Shown: piece by piece, positions 10,769 to 21,350 of the stretch
Numbering within the stretch: the first letter of the stretch is position 1
Layout: each line of letters starts with the position of its first letter
DNA from: Leuctra nigra
Taxonomy: Eukaryota > Arthropoda > Insecta > Plecoptera > Leuctridae
NCBI GenBank assembly: GCA_934045905.1
Contig: OW203768.1
Coordinates: 33,881,060-33,945,059, forward strand
DNA length: 64,000 bases
Reading direction: 5' to 3'
Made by a program: the position numbers and the translations under genes
The notes under the pieces: model-generated
Databases searched by the model: none
What the model saw: only the letters and a program-made list of their open reading frames with translations
What the model was told of the DNA's origin: nothing

Positions 10769-10785
10769 CCCCCCCCCCCCCCCCC
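10769..10785. repeat. C17 homopolymer
   Basis: Uninterrupted C17 followed by CCG-rich flank. One of eight C or G tracts of 14 nt or more in this window. Confidence 0.95.
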
Positions 10786-11259
10786 TCCCGTCATCGTGTC
10801 CTTGCTTGTCTATAGAGGATGGGAGCGGGGGAAGGGTAGGGGGAGTTGTTTGCTTCCCTCCAAGGTTGCCTTGACCATTGACAATAGAAAGGGATAGAGT
10901 ACCTGCGCTTAAAAATCGATGTATCAAATTATCAATAATTGAGAAATTAATGTGCAGTGCACGATCACCTAGATTTAAGGACAATTAATGTATTCGTTTT
11001 TTATTTTTGAAAATAGATCAACTATTACCAAGTTAAATGAGAAGTAAAATGTCACACTTACGTTCACTTATTTTTATGAACAACGAATGAATGTTTTATG
11101 TACGATGATTAATTTAAAAACTATCAACACGGGGGGCATTGGGGGAAAGAAAGTATTTTAAGTTGTGATTATCTTGATTGTTGGTAGTTTAAGTGTTCGT
11201 TCATCATCAAGACAAGTTTTCAATTTTTATTTATTGTATGAAAATTGTTTGTGTTTTAG

Positions 11260-11351
11260 TTGCTGCTCTGCGAAATAAGATCCTACACAACTGTATGAAG
11301 AAAGATGATGTCTACGGCTGGTGCCTTGGCTGCGAAACGCATCAGACTTGA
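11260..11351 (+). CDS. candidate terminal exon of an unrecognised small gene
   Basis: TTTGTGTTTTAG at 11248-11259 is a good 3' splice site. After it one frame (two bases completing a codon, phase 1) reads about 29 residues with the cysteine-containing tail HNCMKKDDVYGWCLGCETHQ and a stop at 11349-11351. AATAAA follows at 11395. The other two frames stop at once or soon. An unspliced reading from the internal ATG would give 18 aa. No family recognised. The upstream coding exon is not identified. Confidence 0.3.
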
Positions 11352-11528
11352 ATTTACGTTCGTAATTTTTGTATATTTGTGTCAATTCTAAAACAATAAA
11401 TAAATTATTCGTTTAAATCAAAATTAATTATTTCCTCCCTTCGTTTCCCTGAAATAATAATTTAAAAAATTAATCAATTAATTAATTACCAATAAATAAT
11501 CAAATTATTATGAATATTTGGTAGTAAC

Positions 11529-11546
11529 GGGGGGGGGGGGGGGGGG
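11529..11546. repeat. G18 homopolymer
   Basis: Uninterrupted G18, followed by AGGGGGCGGG. Borders the GC-rich repeat at 11575. Confidence 0.95.
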
Positions 11547-11574
11547 AGGGGGCGGGATTCAATGCAGGAATGGT

Positions 11575-11990
11575 ATCCGCATTGTATCCTATATGTAACG
11601 GAATGGTGTCCAAAATGTAACAGAATGGCGTCCGATATGTATCAGGATGGCGTCCGAAAGATATCAGAATTATGTCCGCAATGTGTCAGAATTGTGTTCG
11701 AAACGTATCGTTTTGATGCCGGGCCAGTGTAGTACGCGCATCTAGTCTTTTAGTGAGTGTCATATTCGTGACGGAATGGACGCGGATATGTGACTGCTTG
11801 GTGTCCGCTGTCCGATAACAAATAGGAGGCGGCCCGGCGGACACAATTTTGCCGGGCCAGTGCCAACGTGCGTCACCGGACCGGCGCCGTTGGTAGGCAT
11901 CGGCCCGGTACAAATCTGACACTCTGTGTTTGCTGAGCAAAGTAAAGCCACCGCCGCTACATGTGCTGACATCTAGCGGTGGGGCGCTAA
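11575..11990. repeat. GC-rich element related to 9245-9720
   Basis: Starts with about five degenerate 28-31-bp units (AATGGTGTCC, AATGGCGTCCGATATGTATC). It continues into a GC-rich part with TGCCGGGCCAGTG twice and CTGACACTCTGTGTTTGCTG, the complement of which appears at 9258-9285. Probably a second copy of one non-autonomous element. It ends where a TE-A copy begins. Confidence 0.55.
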
Positions 11991-12004
11991 CCCTAATAAA
12001 ATAG

Positions 12005-12434
12005 ACTAGGAAAACGCTCAGTGTAACGCGTTGATAAGCGAGCACGGGTACGTGCAAATTCTCGAACCGGAAATGCGTACACAACGCACAGAAAACATAT
12101 ACATCCATATGGAATTGATTATGATATCAACTTAAAAGTGTATGCTTTTCATCGAAACTTTAAAATAGCATCTAAGCACCTGGTTCATAAAGCAAATCAG
12201 AATCAATTTTCAATTGGCACTGGAAAACATTCATTTCGATACTTCATTACTGACAGATATTAAAAATGTAAATAACTTCATACGTTCTTAACTGATTGGG
12301 ATGAAATTTTGTAAAATAAGAGACAATATTGGTCTTAATGATCATGCAAAATATGAGTTTGATCAGAATTATCGAAGACCGTTTTCATTTTTCAGCCTAT
12401 CAGGAGATATTTATTTAAATTTTAACCAATGAAT
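12005..12434 (+). mobile_element. TE-A copy, 3'-truncated
   Basis: Starts ACTAGGAAAACGCTCAGTG and is the same subfamily as the minus-strand copy at 7150-7998 (shared ATATACATCCATAT region). It is cut at AACCAATGA, where the next copy begins. Confidence 0.65.
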
Positions 12435-13330
12435 CTGAGTAACGCGTTGATGAGCGAGCACGGATACGCGCAACACCTCGAACCGAAATTCTGTCTATCG
12501 AAAATGTCATTAAAAGCCAATAATTCTAAAATTTCGCCACAGATTTGTATAGAAATCTCAAAACATTCCTAAAATATTGGTCCAAATAACCATGCAAAGC
12601 TTTAAGTTGATCAATTGAACCTTTATGATTGAACTGTTCCGTGTTAATTTTCAAAAATCACAGGATCTCCTTCAAAAAATATACCTGAGACCACTCATAT
12701 GATATAAGTGTGTCTACACAATATCAGATCGACTGTTGAACGGTCATTATCAGTTTCATTTGCGTTTGAAAGTTTCTGCTCTAACTACCTTGCCTTGAAC
12801 TGAAGAGTCGAAGTCGCCGTGAATTTGACAGCCAACACGCTAATAGTCCGTAAAATGTCAATAACGTTTGGATTTAAACACAGATTAGTATGAAAATTGT
12901 CAAAAATGCAGATAATGTTGGACCCAACCATCATGCGAAGTTATAAGTTGATCGTTCAATCGGTTATAGTTTAAATTTCTAAAAACACATGAAAGATGGT
13001 TTTAAATTTTAACCAATGGGAGGATTTGGCTGAAACTTTGTTTGATTGGGTACAATGTTGGGGGTAATGACTTGTCAAAATTTCAATTTGATCAAAACAA
13101 CCAATCGAAAGTTAATTTTTTTTAAATTTGAACCAATCAATGGATTTCAAAAAAATTAGGGTCTGCAACAATCAGAAATGTTACGTACATGTGTGCAAAA
13201 TTTCAGCTCGATCGAAGAAAAACTCTGACCTGTATATCGTCAGTAACAGAAAAAAAAAAAAACAAACAAAAAAAAAAACAGAGGTCCGTGCCAAAAGAGC
13301 CAAATGGAGACGCTCGCTTCGCTCGCTCAA
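12435..13330 (+). mobile_element. TE-A copy, nearly full length
   Basis: Starts at GAGTAACGCGTTGATGAGCG and ends with interrupted A tracts, AGAGGTCCGTGCC and CGCTCGCTTCGCTCGCTC. Internal blocks match 16839-18325 and 6441-6852. No long ORF. Confidence 0.65.
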
Positions 13331-13344
13331 TTATTACCTATTAG

Positions 13345-15345
13345 GAAATGCATGACTTTATTAAAAACTCTAATTCAAAATAACAACATATTTGTTGGTA
13401 ACACACTATTTTCACACTAAAAAGTGTATCTACTACATTTTCATTCATAAATGTATAATAATTTGGAGCCTTTTTGTGAAATTGAATGTCAGTACAAGTT
13501 TTGGCGGGAAAACGCCACGCCGGCAGCGTCTTTCCATACCCTAATCGAGCCCAACTCAATACAACTGTTTAGAGACTAAAGAACTGAACTAAATATTTTC
13601 TAGTAATTCAAATTATGTTATGTCGTCCTTCAAATGACATCCTACTGTAAATTCTTAGTACCTTAGGTATAGTTACCTAAGCACCTTAACACCTGGTACC
13701 TGTTTTGTAACACAAAAACACTTATTAGCAACCATCTTAAATTGGTATATTGGACCTACAATAAACCTAGCTGACAATATTAGAGAATCTATTCTGATCA
13801 AAACATTCGTTGGTATTAATGCGAAGTTCAAAAGTAGATGGTACTTTTGCGTAGGCAGCTATGGGGTTGACCTGAAATATTGGTCATAATTTAATTTTCA
13901 TGATAATTATAATTATTGATTAAACCCAACCACTTCTGCTCATTTTGTTTCGCCTTGCTTATAATCAAATGCATTTTTGTCTCGTGTCCGAATTTTGTTA
14001 CCCAGAAATTTCTATCTCCTTATAAAGTGCTTAAATCTACTTTCCGAACAATGTTCTTTATTTTCAAACTGTCAACATTTACGAGAGTAAAACCTCCAAT
14101 ATTGCGGAGACACCTCACTTAGCTGCTTTATTATGAATGGGAGTGTTAGAATGTTTGGTTATACTAAAATTATAGATTCGGCGTTAAATGCGAGTAAAAT
14201 GCAAATTTTCAAATCAATGAGTTGGGCTCGATTAGGGTATGGAAAGACGCATCCCGGCAGCGTATTTCCAAAGTATACCCAGCCCCAGCACACCGTCGAC
14301 TGATTGGTGTGTCTTGGCACAGACATTGTATCAAGCCGAAGGCTATACAATGTCTATGGTCTTGGTCACGAGGTCAATAGTTGAATGATCACCTCGGTTG
14401 CGAAACTGAAAGTTATCTGTCAGAACATCTCAACCCATTACTGTCAAAGAGAATTAAGTTAAGTTATCCACGGAGGAAACGAATAAAATACGAATTCAAG
14501 TGCATATTTCAGTGTTTATAATGACCTGAGAATTGTCTCTCTCAGTAGCCCACTAGCATTCCATAGAAGACTAACTGAAAAGTTTGACACTTTATAACCT
14601 CACAAACGTCAGTGTCGGTTCTCACCACACTTTCAGTGACAGATATTTACTATTTTGCAAATCGCGGTGTGAATAATCTTAGCACGTCATGTAGATGAGT
14701 GAGTCAATCAAATCGTATCAGAGTAATGAATTTGGTCACAAGGTCGACGTTTTTTCGCACCAATCAACAGTTTGCAGCTTACTCCGAACATCTGAAGACA
14801 GCGCCAAGATTTCTACGATAGTAGTTGGTAATAGGGATAGGAATAGGATAGTAATACGATATCGTTAGGATTGTAGGACTTAATGGCAATTGTCACCAAG
14901 TCATCCATGTGGACAGACATCAATGAAAGAATTTTCTCTCATTATATTTCTAAGATTTTTTTCTTAGTGCGTGGGTTGAGATGTTTTGACAGATATCTTT
15001 CAGTTACGCAACCCCAGATGATCATTCAATCATAGTCCACGTGACCAAACCACATCAATCAGGGGACGGTGCGCTGGGGCTGGGTATACTTTGGAAATAC
15101 GCATCCCGGCAAGTGATGTCATTAAATTATCAACCAACAATGATGTTGCTATGGTTACAATAAAATATGACATCACTCTCCGGGATGGCGTTTCCCGCCG
15201 AAATTTACACTGTTCTTCAATTTCAAATTTATGAATGAAAATTTACACTTTTTAGTGTGAAAATAGTGCGATTTACCAACAAATACGTTGTTATTTTGAA
15301 ACAAGCGCATTAAAATCATTGCATATTCCCTCTCTGCTCGGTCCG
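13345..15345. mobile_element. about 2-kb fold-back element with nested inverted repeat
   Basis: The outer left arm (13345-13555, including CACACTAAAAAGTGTA and GGCGGGAAAACGCCA) is the complement of 15130-15345 (TGGCGTTTCCCGCC, TTTAGTGTGAAAATAGTG). The inner arms 14262-14447 and 14966-15110 pair through TATACCCAGCCCCAGC, GAAAGTTATCTGTCAGAAC and complements. A third segment (14220-14245, CTCGATTAGGGTATGGAAAG) is complementary to 13530-13555. No transposase ORF. Confidence 0.65.
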
Positions 15346-15589
15346 CTTTGATTGTATTCCGGCCTCTTAATCTCCCGATCTAGACTGGTTCTGCTGATGG
15401 TACGTGTGAATATGCTACGCAAGAGATGCTGTGTCAATACGGCCCGAGATCCCGGATCTTCTTCATCTGTGTGTGCGAGAGAGATGGCGATACACCTGCG
15501 TCAACTCCACGCGGGAAGCTGGGTCCTGAGAGATGTGCAACACCCTCGTGTCGTGTCAGGGGTTCTGTTCACCACTATATAACATTTAG

Positions 15590-16327
15590 GTACATGCAAG
15601 CGCGTATCCAGGATTAAACCTCGGGGGGGGGGGGGGACATTACTAATATTTTGAAAAATCACAGTGGAAAACAAGGGGTTCGGGGGCGCGGCCCCCGAGA
15701 AAAATTTGGATCAAGGTCATTCATTTATTGAATTTTTGAATCAAATTTCACATAAAGCGCGTTTCGCGTTTTGCGTTTTCGCGTTTTTTTATTGACCAAT
15801 CAAAACCCCCGAAAATTTCGCCGCATGCGTTTTATTTTTAAGCCGCCTTATTTCGATTGTAGGAGGTGTTTTCAGTGCCACGCGTGGCGAAAATGACGTC
15901 ACGACCTAGCAGCTAATCACGTGCGACTTAGTGTTAATTGCTTACCTGTGCATATTATTCCATCTAATCAACATCCAAATTGTTAATAACAATAATAATA
16001 AATTTATATCAACATTCTGTTTTCGACGGCCTCTTCTAGGCGTTATAAAAAAAGACAAAACGCGAAAACGCAAAACGCGAAACGCGCTTTATGTGAAACC
16101 GGTTTATAGCTATTTTTGAAAATTATAAATTACAAAATATCCCAAAATTGGAAAATTTTTGGGATTTTAACTCAATCTTAACCATTTGGGAACGATTTTT
16201 ACATGATCTGTCTATTTATAAATATTTATTTTTTCACATATTTTGCTTATTTTCTTATATGAAACCCTATTTCAGGGGAGGGGCATGGCCCCCTCGCCCC
16301 GCCCCTGAATACGCCATGGGTACATGA
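15590..16327. mobile_element. DNA-transposon-like element with CGTATCCAGG-type ends
   Basis: Outer ends TACATGCAAGCGCGTATCCAGG and CCTGAATACGCCATGGGTACA are imperfect inverted repeats, next to G-rich/C-rich tracts (G14 at 15623-15636; CCCCGCCCC at 16296). Inside, a very regular pair of arms (15746-15790 and 16045-16098) reads AAGCGCGTTTCGCGTTTTGC and complement. About 250 bp lies between the arms. Non-autonomous. Confidence 0.6.
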
Positions 16328-16329
16328 GC

Positions 16330-16830
16330 TAGGATTAGGAACCGGAACCCTTAATTGTGTGAATAATTGAACTGGAACCGTTTAACCGATCAACATATTT
16401 GCATGTTCATCGGGACCAAAATTTTAGGCGTTTTAGTAAATTTTAGATTATTGTCGTTAACTTCAAATGCTATTGAGATTTTGTGGACATTTTATGCGTG
16501 TGTGAAAATATTTGACCCATTTCTTGAAGGAAATGCAATGTGAGATCTTATCACTTCTTCTTGAACGGTTCCATAAGGGTCTTTAAATAATTTATTTCGT
16601 GAAAATTTTACTTCGTTATCATCGCATTTTCAAATGATCAAGTTTGAATTAAGAGTTTTTCAAAGACATATTTTTTGGCAATCAAATTACTGTGCGTGTA
16701 ATTTTCCAAAAAGTCGATTACAACAATAAGTAACTGTCTAGCCTGAATTGTAAGGAACCGATTGGAACCCAAATGGAACCGGAACCGAAATTAATTTGGG
16801 TTCTAGTCCCTGAAAACCCCATTTTGTGTA
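16330..16830. mobile_element. diverged TE-A-like fragment
   Basis: AACTGGAACCGTTTAACCGAT and CATGTTCATCGGGACCAAAA resemble TE-A subrepeats and the remnant at 29490-29750. Heavily decayed, no ORF. Confidence 0.4.
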
Positions 16831-16838
16831 TACAGTAC

Positions 16839-18325
16839 ACTAGGAAAACGCTCAGTGTAACGCGTTGATGAGCGAGCACAGAACATGCAACATCCCCATA
16901 GTAACGATGCACGACACGGCACAAGACGATTTTCTCTGCAATTTTTCAATCTCCATAATACTCTGGATGAATAACAGATCCATTGTGTCGTGAAGTCTTA
17001 CCTACATAACTTCTCCAGAAATCTCTTGTGACATCCCATTCTAAACTCGTAAGATTACAATTAAGGAGGGATCTCCGAATTGCACTTATGTATAGAAATC
17101 GTTCAAATTTCGCACATAAATAGATTTTTATGTTCTGCATCATAAAATGGCAAGAAAAATTGGTCGACGTGAACTAATTTTCGAGATATATAGCTTCAAA
17201 GTTACAGTTTTTTTCTCAGTTTAACATTGCGACCATACGGAAAAAGTCATGCTGATATTTTTAAAAGCGTATTTGGCTGCTTTCCCACCTATAGAATTTT
17301 TGTAAAAACTTCTATAGCGTGTATCAGATGCAATATTTTATTATAACATTTTTAAATGTATACCTTCGTGTACGTTTTACCGAGCTATGAGGGTTTTACT
17401 GATTTATTTTTACGTTTTTCTATCTGAAAAGTGCGATTTTACATGTAAAATTGTGTTGCCATGGTAACACGGCTTTCTAGAAATTCAAAATTATTTGCAA
17501 ATTTGTAGAAATTTCCAGAAGACCGTGATTATATCACTCATCCCTCCTTAATACTTGACTGATTGGGCTTACAATATGTAAAATTTAATATTAAGTTGGT
17601 CTTGATCACCATGCAAAATGAACTTAATGTGAACATTTTTATTGTCGACCAATCAGAAGACATTATTTAAACTTAAACCAATTAGAGGATTTGGCCTTCG
17701 TACTGCATCCGATTTTATGCGCTAGCTCAAAAATGCTTTCATTTTACTGTACATTGTGGATAGCTTGGCTGCTCTACAGGCCTTGCCTTGGAACAGAAGC
17801 TTTTAGAAGGCAGGGATGACAATTTAGTATACATTTTTCAAGATTATGGAATAAAATGACCTTAAAATGACAAAACTTTTGAAAATAACGACAGATTAGA
17901 CTGAAAATTGGCAAAAATACCTAAAATGTTCGTACCAATGACCACGCGAAGTTTTAAGTTGATCGGTCAATCTGTTCTAGTTTAAATGTCAAAAATCACA
18001 TGAAAAATGGTTTTAAATTTGAACCAATAGGAGGATTTGGCTGAAATTTTGTATGATTGGGTAAAATGTTAGTGGTAATGACTTGTCAAAATTTCAAATT
18101 GATCAAACAAACCAATCGAAAGATATTTTTTTTTAAATTTGAACCAATCACGGGAGCCCATTCAAAAACGATCCCAGTGACCGCATAGAGTACGTTAGTA
18201 TGTGTACAAAATTTCAGATCGATTGCTTGAGCGGTTAGACCTGGGCTGTGACCACAAAAAAAAAAACAAAACACACAGAGAAAGTGCCATAAGAGTACCG
18301 TGGTGACGCTCGCTACGCTCGCTCA
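16839..18325 (+). mobile_element. TE-A copy, full length, carrying a nested insertion
   Basis: About 1.0 kb of TE-A closely matching 8167-9184 base by base for long stretches, split at a TTAA by a 483-bp element (17065-17547). Ends with A-rich tract, ACACACAGAGAAAGTGCC and ACGCTCGCTACGCTCGCTC. Confidence 0.8.
17065..17547. mobile_element. 483-bp TTAA-target element (piggyBac-like MITE)
   Basis: Flanked by TTAA on both sides (17061-17064 and 17548-17551), with 8-bp inverted ends GGAGGGAT...ATCCCTCC allowing for a short spacer. The sister TE-A copy has a single TTAA at 8389-8392, so insertion with TTAA duplication is directly visible. Internal sequence (GTGAACTAATTTTCGAGATAT) resembles 25595-25640. 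No ORF, so non-autonomous. Superfamily inferred from the TTAA target. Confidence 0.8.
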
Positions 18326-18480
18326 ACCACGAGAAGAATATTGATCAATAATTGAAGATTATAATATTACGATTAACATTACCATAATAACGGATGCATT
18401 TTTGTCTTGATACTTTCAAGTTGAATTTTGTCAAGAAATACTAACACACTTTTGGATGTTTGTTTGCATATTGTTGGGTA

Positions 18481-18518
18481 CATATGCACATATGCACATA
18501 TGCACATATGCACATATG
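18481..18518. repeat. (CATATGCA)n microsatellite
   Basis: Nearly five tandem CATATGCA octamers, each containing the palindrome CATATG. Confidence 0.9.
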
Positions 18519-18569
18519 AACAAAATCGTTTCACCAATTGTGCATGCTTTTAAAAATGATGTAACGCTC

Positions 18570-18815
18570 TGAACTTGTATTCCGGAGGCCCGGGTTCGAT
18601 TCCCGCGGCCGTCCTTCCTGACTGAGGTTTTTTCGTGGTTTTCCCTCAGTCGACAGGCAAATGCTGGGAAGGTACCCTACTAATAGGCCACGACGGCCTC
18701 CTTCCCACGTTCCATCCTTACCTACTCTTCACCATCATCTCCCAATCATCATCATAATCATTCATCCGTCGCCATTAGCCTCGCTGCAGAACAGTGCGAC
18801 GTTAAACCCCAATTA
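18570..18815 (+). mobile_element. tRNA-derived SINE, best-preserved copy
   Basis: Part of the tRNA-like head (GTAACGCTCTGAACTTG) and a good B box (GGGTTCGATTCCC at about 18594) are followed by CTGACTGAGG, CCCTCAGTCGACAGG, AATGCTGGGAAGGTACCC, CATCTCCCAATCATCATC and the tail GTGCGACGTTAAACCCC with a short A run. It serves as reference for the copies at 848, 27405, 29160 and 61095. Confidence 0.85.
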
Positions 18816-19105
18816 AAAAAAAATGATGTCATCATCCAATGTATACATTCTATCATTCTAAAGCTAACTAACGCATCATCTAACTCTATAGCAGGTGAGT
18901 TCTGATTTCATTGATTATAACAAGGATTGATTGTCAAGGACCATCAGCCACTGCGTTTTGTTCAAATTCCGTTTTTATTTGGTTGAGTGTACCTTAGCAT
19001 AATACTTTTTAGTGAATTCGTCGAAATGAAAGATCGCGAATGAAATGAATGAAAACCACTTGCACAATGATGCATCATCATGACGAATGACAGAGCTGTG
19101 CAGAT

Positions 19106-19222
19106 GTACACTGGCGGCAATATGATCCTTGCATTCTGCCTCTCTCTGACCCATATCATAAACATGTTTTGATATGGAGCAGAGAGAGACAGAATGCAAG
19201 GATCATATTGCCGCCACTGTAC
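19106..19222. mobile_element. 117-bp palindromic MITE
   Basis: 52-nt arms (GTACACTGGCGGCAATATG...CTCTCTCTGACCCATATCA) with about five mismatches close on a loop of about 12 nt. Same inner arm core as the MITE at 987-1085. Confidence 0.85.
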
Positions 19223-19377
19223 TCAGGTCTCTTAAAGCTGGAGCTACAATTAGCCAACCGACGTCTGGTTCTTGCACTTGGCAACCATGTACACTTCTTA
19301 ACATATGACTTCTGTGTCCACTCGAACATGTCATGCGCTCATGTCCAGCAGTCATACGAGTACATTCGAATCAGATT

Positions 19378-19560
19378 TCACAGCTCGCGGTGCATCAGTG
19401 CATCAGAGGTAGACGGCCGGGAGTCAATTGCTATGGAGCTTGAGGTGAGCTCATAACCAATATTTGCAGGGTCATTGTGAAAGTAACCGTATTTGTTGAC
19501 TTTTGTCAAATGGCAATCGATAGAGCTTGATTACATCATTCCAAAAATATTATGCACTAA
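19378..19560 (+). repeat. dispersed repeat family, copy 1
   Basis: Shares TCAGAGGTAGACGGCC-, CTTGAGGTGAGCTCATA-, GTATTTGTTGAC- and TGATTACATCATTCCAAAA-type blocks with 22600-22760 (+) and, reversed, 24712-24810. Probably an ancient non-autonomous element. Confidence 0.5.
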
Positions 19561-21350
19561 AATCCTTGGATTTACAGGGTCACTATTCTAGAACTTTAAA
19601 ATTCCAAATTCTGATGGAATTAAATTTCATGCAATGCATATACTTATAGCTGTGACCGGATTCTATCAGAAGGGAATTTGGAAAATAACACGAGGGATCC
19701 AGTTTTGTTTATGAAAATGTGTGTATGGTGGCTTAAACTTATTAGCGTCCCCAAACACTAATCAGGACACGGAGTAACAATTCAGAAACATAATTCGCTT
19801 ATAATTCCTTAAAATCCTCCTCAAGATAAAACTTTTAAACTCTTTTTAAAAATCTCCGTTCCAAAAGATGCAAATTTCCCTCGACTTGGTTAGGCTCCAG
19901 TGATTAAGTCTCCATTAACGTGATTTATGCCATTTCATTGGCGTACCTCAGACAACATCTGTATAATTTTCGCTAACCATAATAATTAAGTTGAAATCAA
20001 AGTAAGTGTACCAAAATGTGTGTGTCAAAGGTGATGTATTATTTCCGACAAGGGTTGAAGTAGAAATATTGTTACTCTATAGACTGGATGATTACTCACG
20101 ACTTCTCTGCCGAAATATGATTTAATTGCAGGTGATTCGTGATGATTGGATTATCTGCTGATGGCCTTGTTAGTAGAGCTTGTTAGATCGAGACTGATGC
20201 AATTACTGCCCAGCAATATGCAGTTCATGCAAACATTTGCAAGATGAGATGACGAACTTGAGACCAGCTGTACCATAAGAGGAATATGGAGATATAGAAA
20301 ATACCACAAATAAATACCTGATAAATTGGGTTTATGGTTACTTCCAGCGAAGCTGTGTGGAGGAAAAATTATAAAAGTCTAAATTCCCTGAATATTTAAA
20401 CGCGATTTTTGTACTTTTACCTTATTGTTAAACAAACAGATCTCTCGAAAAATTAAACACTTCTCGTGTCTTTATAGTTTCTGAGATTAATTGAGGTGTC
20501 TCCCCATTAATGGCGGCTAGAAAAATCGGGTAATTTTTAAGTTAAATGAAGATCTTGTTTTTGGTATCAAGGGATTTGAACAAAATCTTTTTGGTAGACA
20601 GATAAAGTTCGTTCACGATAAGAATTTCACTGACGTTTTAGTCGATCACGTCGTTCATTGGTCAGTCACTTGAACACTGCCCTGTCTATGGCAAGACTTT
20701 CTTCTTTGTATTATTGAAATTGTATAAATTATGTCAAATACACTATTTTTATTATTAGAAAATATTAGAAAAATTCAATCAAATTGATTTATTTCCATCT
20801 ACAGTCGTATTATACATAGTTTTGGATTATTCTATTGATATTTTCATATGTAGGTATACAATTGTTCATTTGACCACAGTAGTATCTACACGGCCGCCAT
20901 TACGGCTTGCAATTCTAATCGTGAATGAACTTTAACAGGATTTAAAATACCAACATGTATAATTTTTTTGAAGCTAGAAACCAAATTTGAAATGATTTTC
21001 CCATGCCTCTTTTGTTGAAATTTTTCATGCTCTGATTAGAAACATTTAAACTTCATTATAAGACGGCAGTTGCAAGATACAATGATTCTTTATTACTTCA
21101 ATATTGCTAAATGATTGTAAAAAATTATAAATTATAAAAAAAAATCAATATCGATCGGGTGAAAACCTCAAAGACTGTAGACAACTTAGAAAATAAAACT
21201 CAAGAATTTACAAGAAATGAGCCCTTTGTGCAGTAGATGTCACTTCTCGAGCGCAACCCCTCGAAGCAGAAAGAATTATTTAACTTGATCCAATAATTCT
21301 TCATCTTATCTTCTCATAGAATAACTTCAAACAGGAGGTTGTATCAATAT
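19561..21350. other. AT-rich stretch without recognisable features
   Basis: No ORF of note, no tandem repeat and no clear transposon end seen. Confidence 0.5.
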
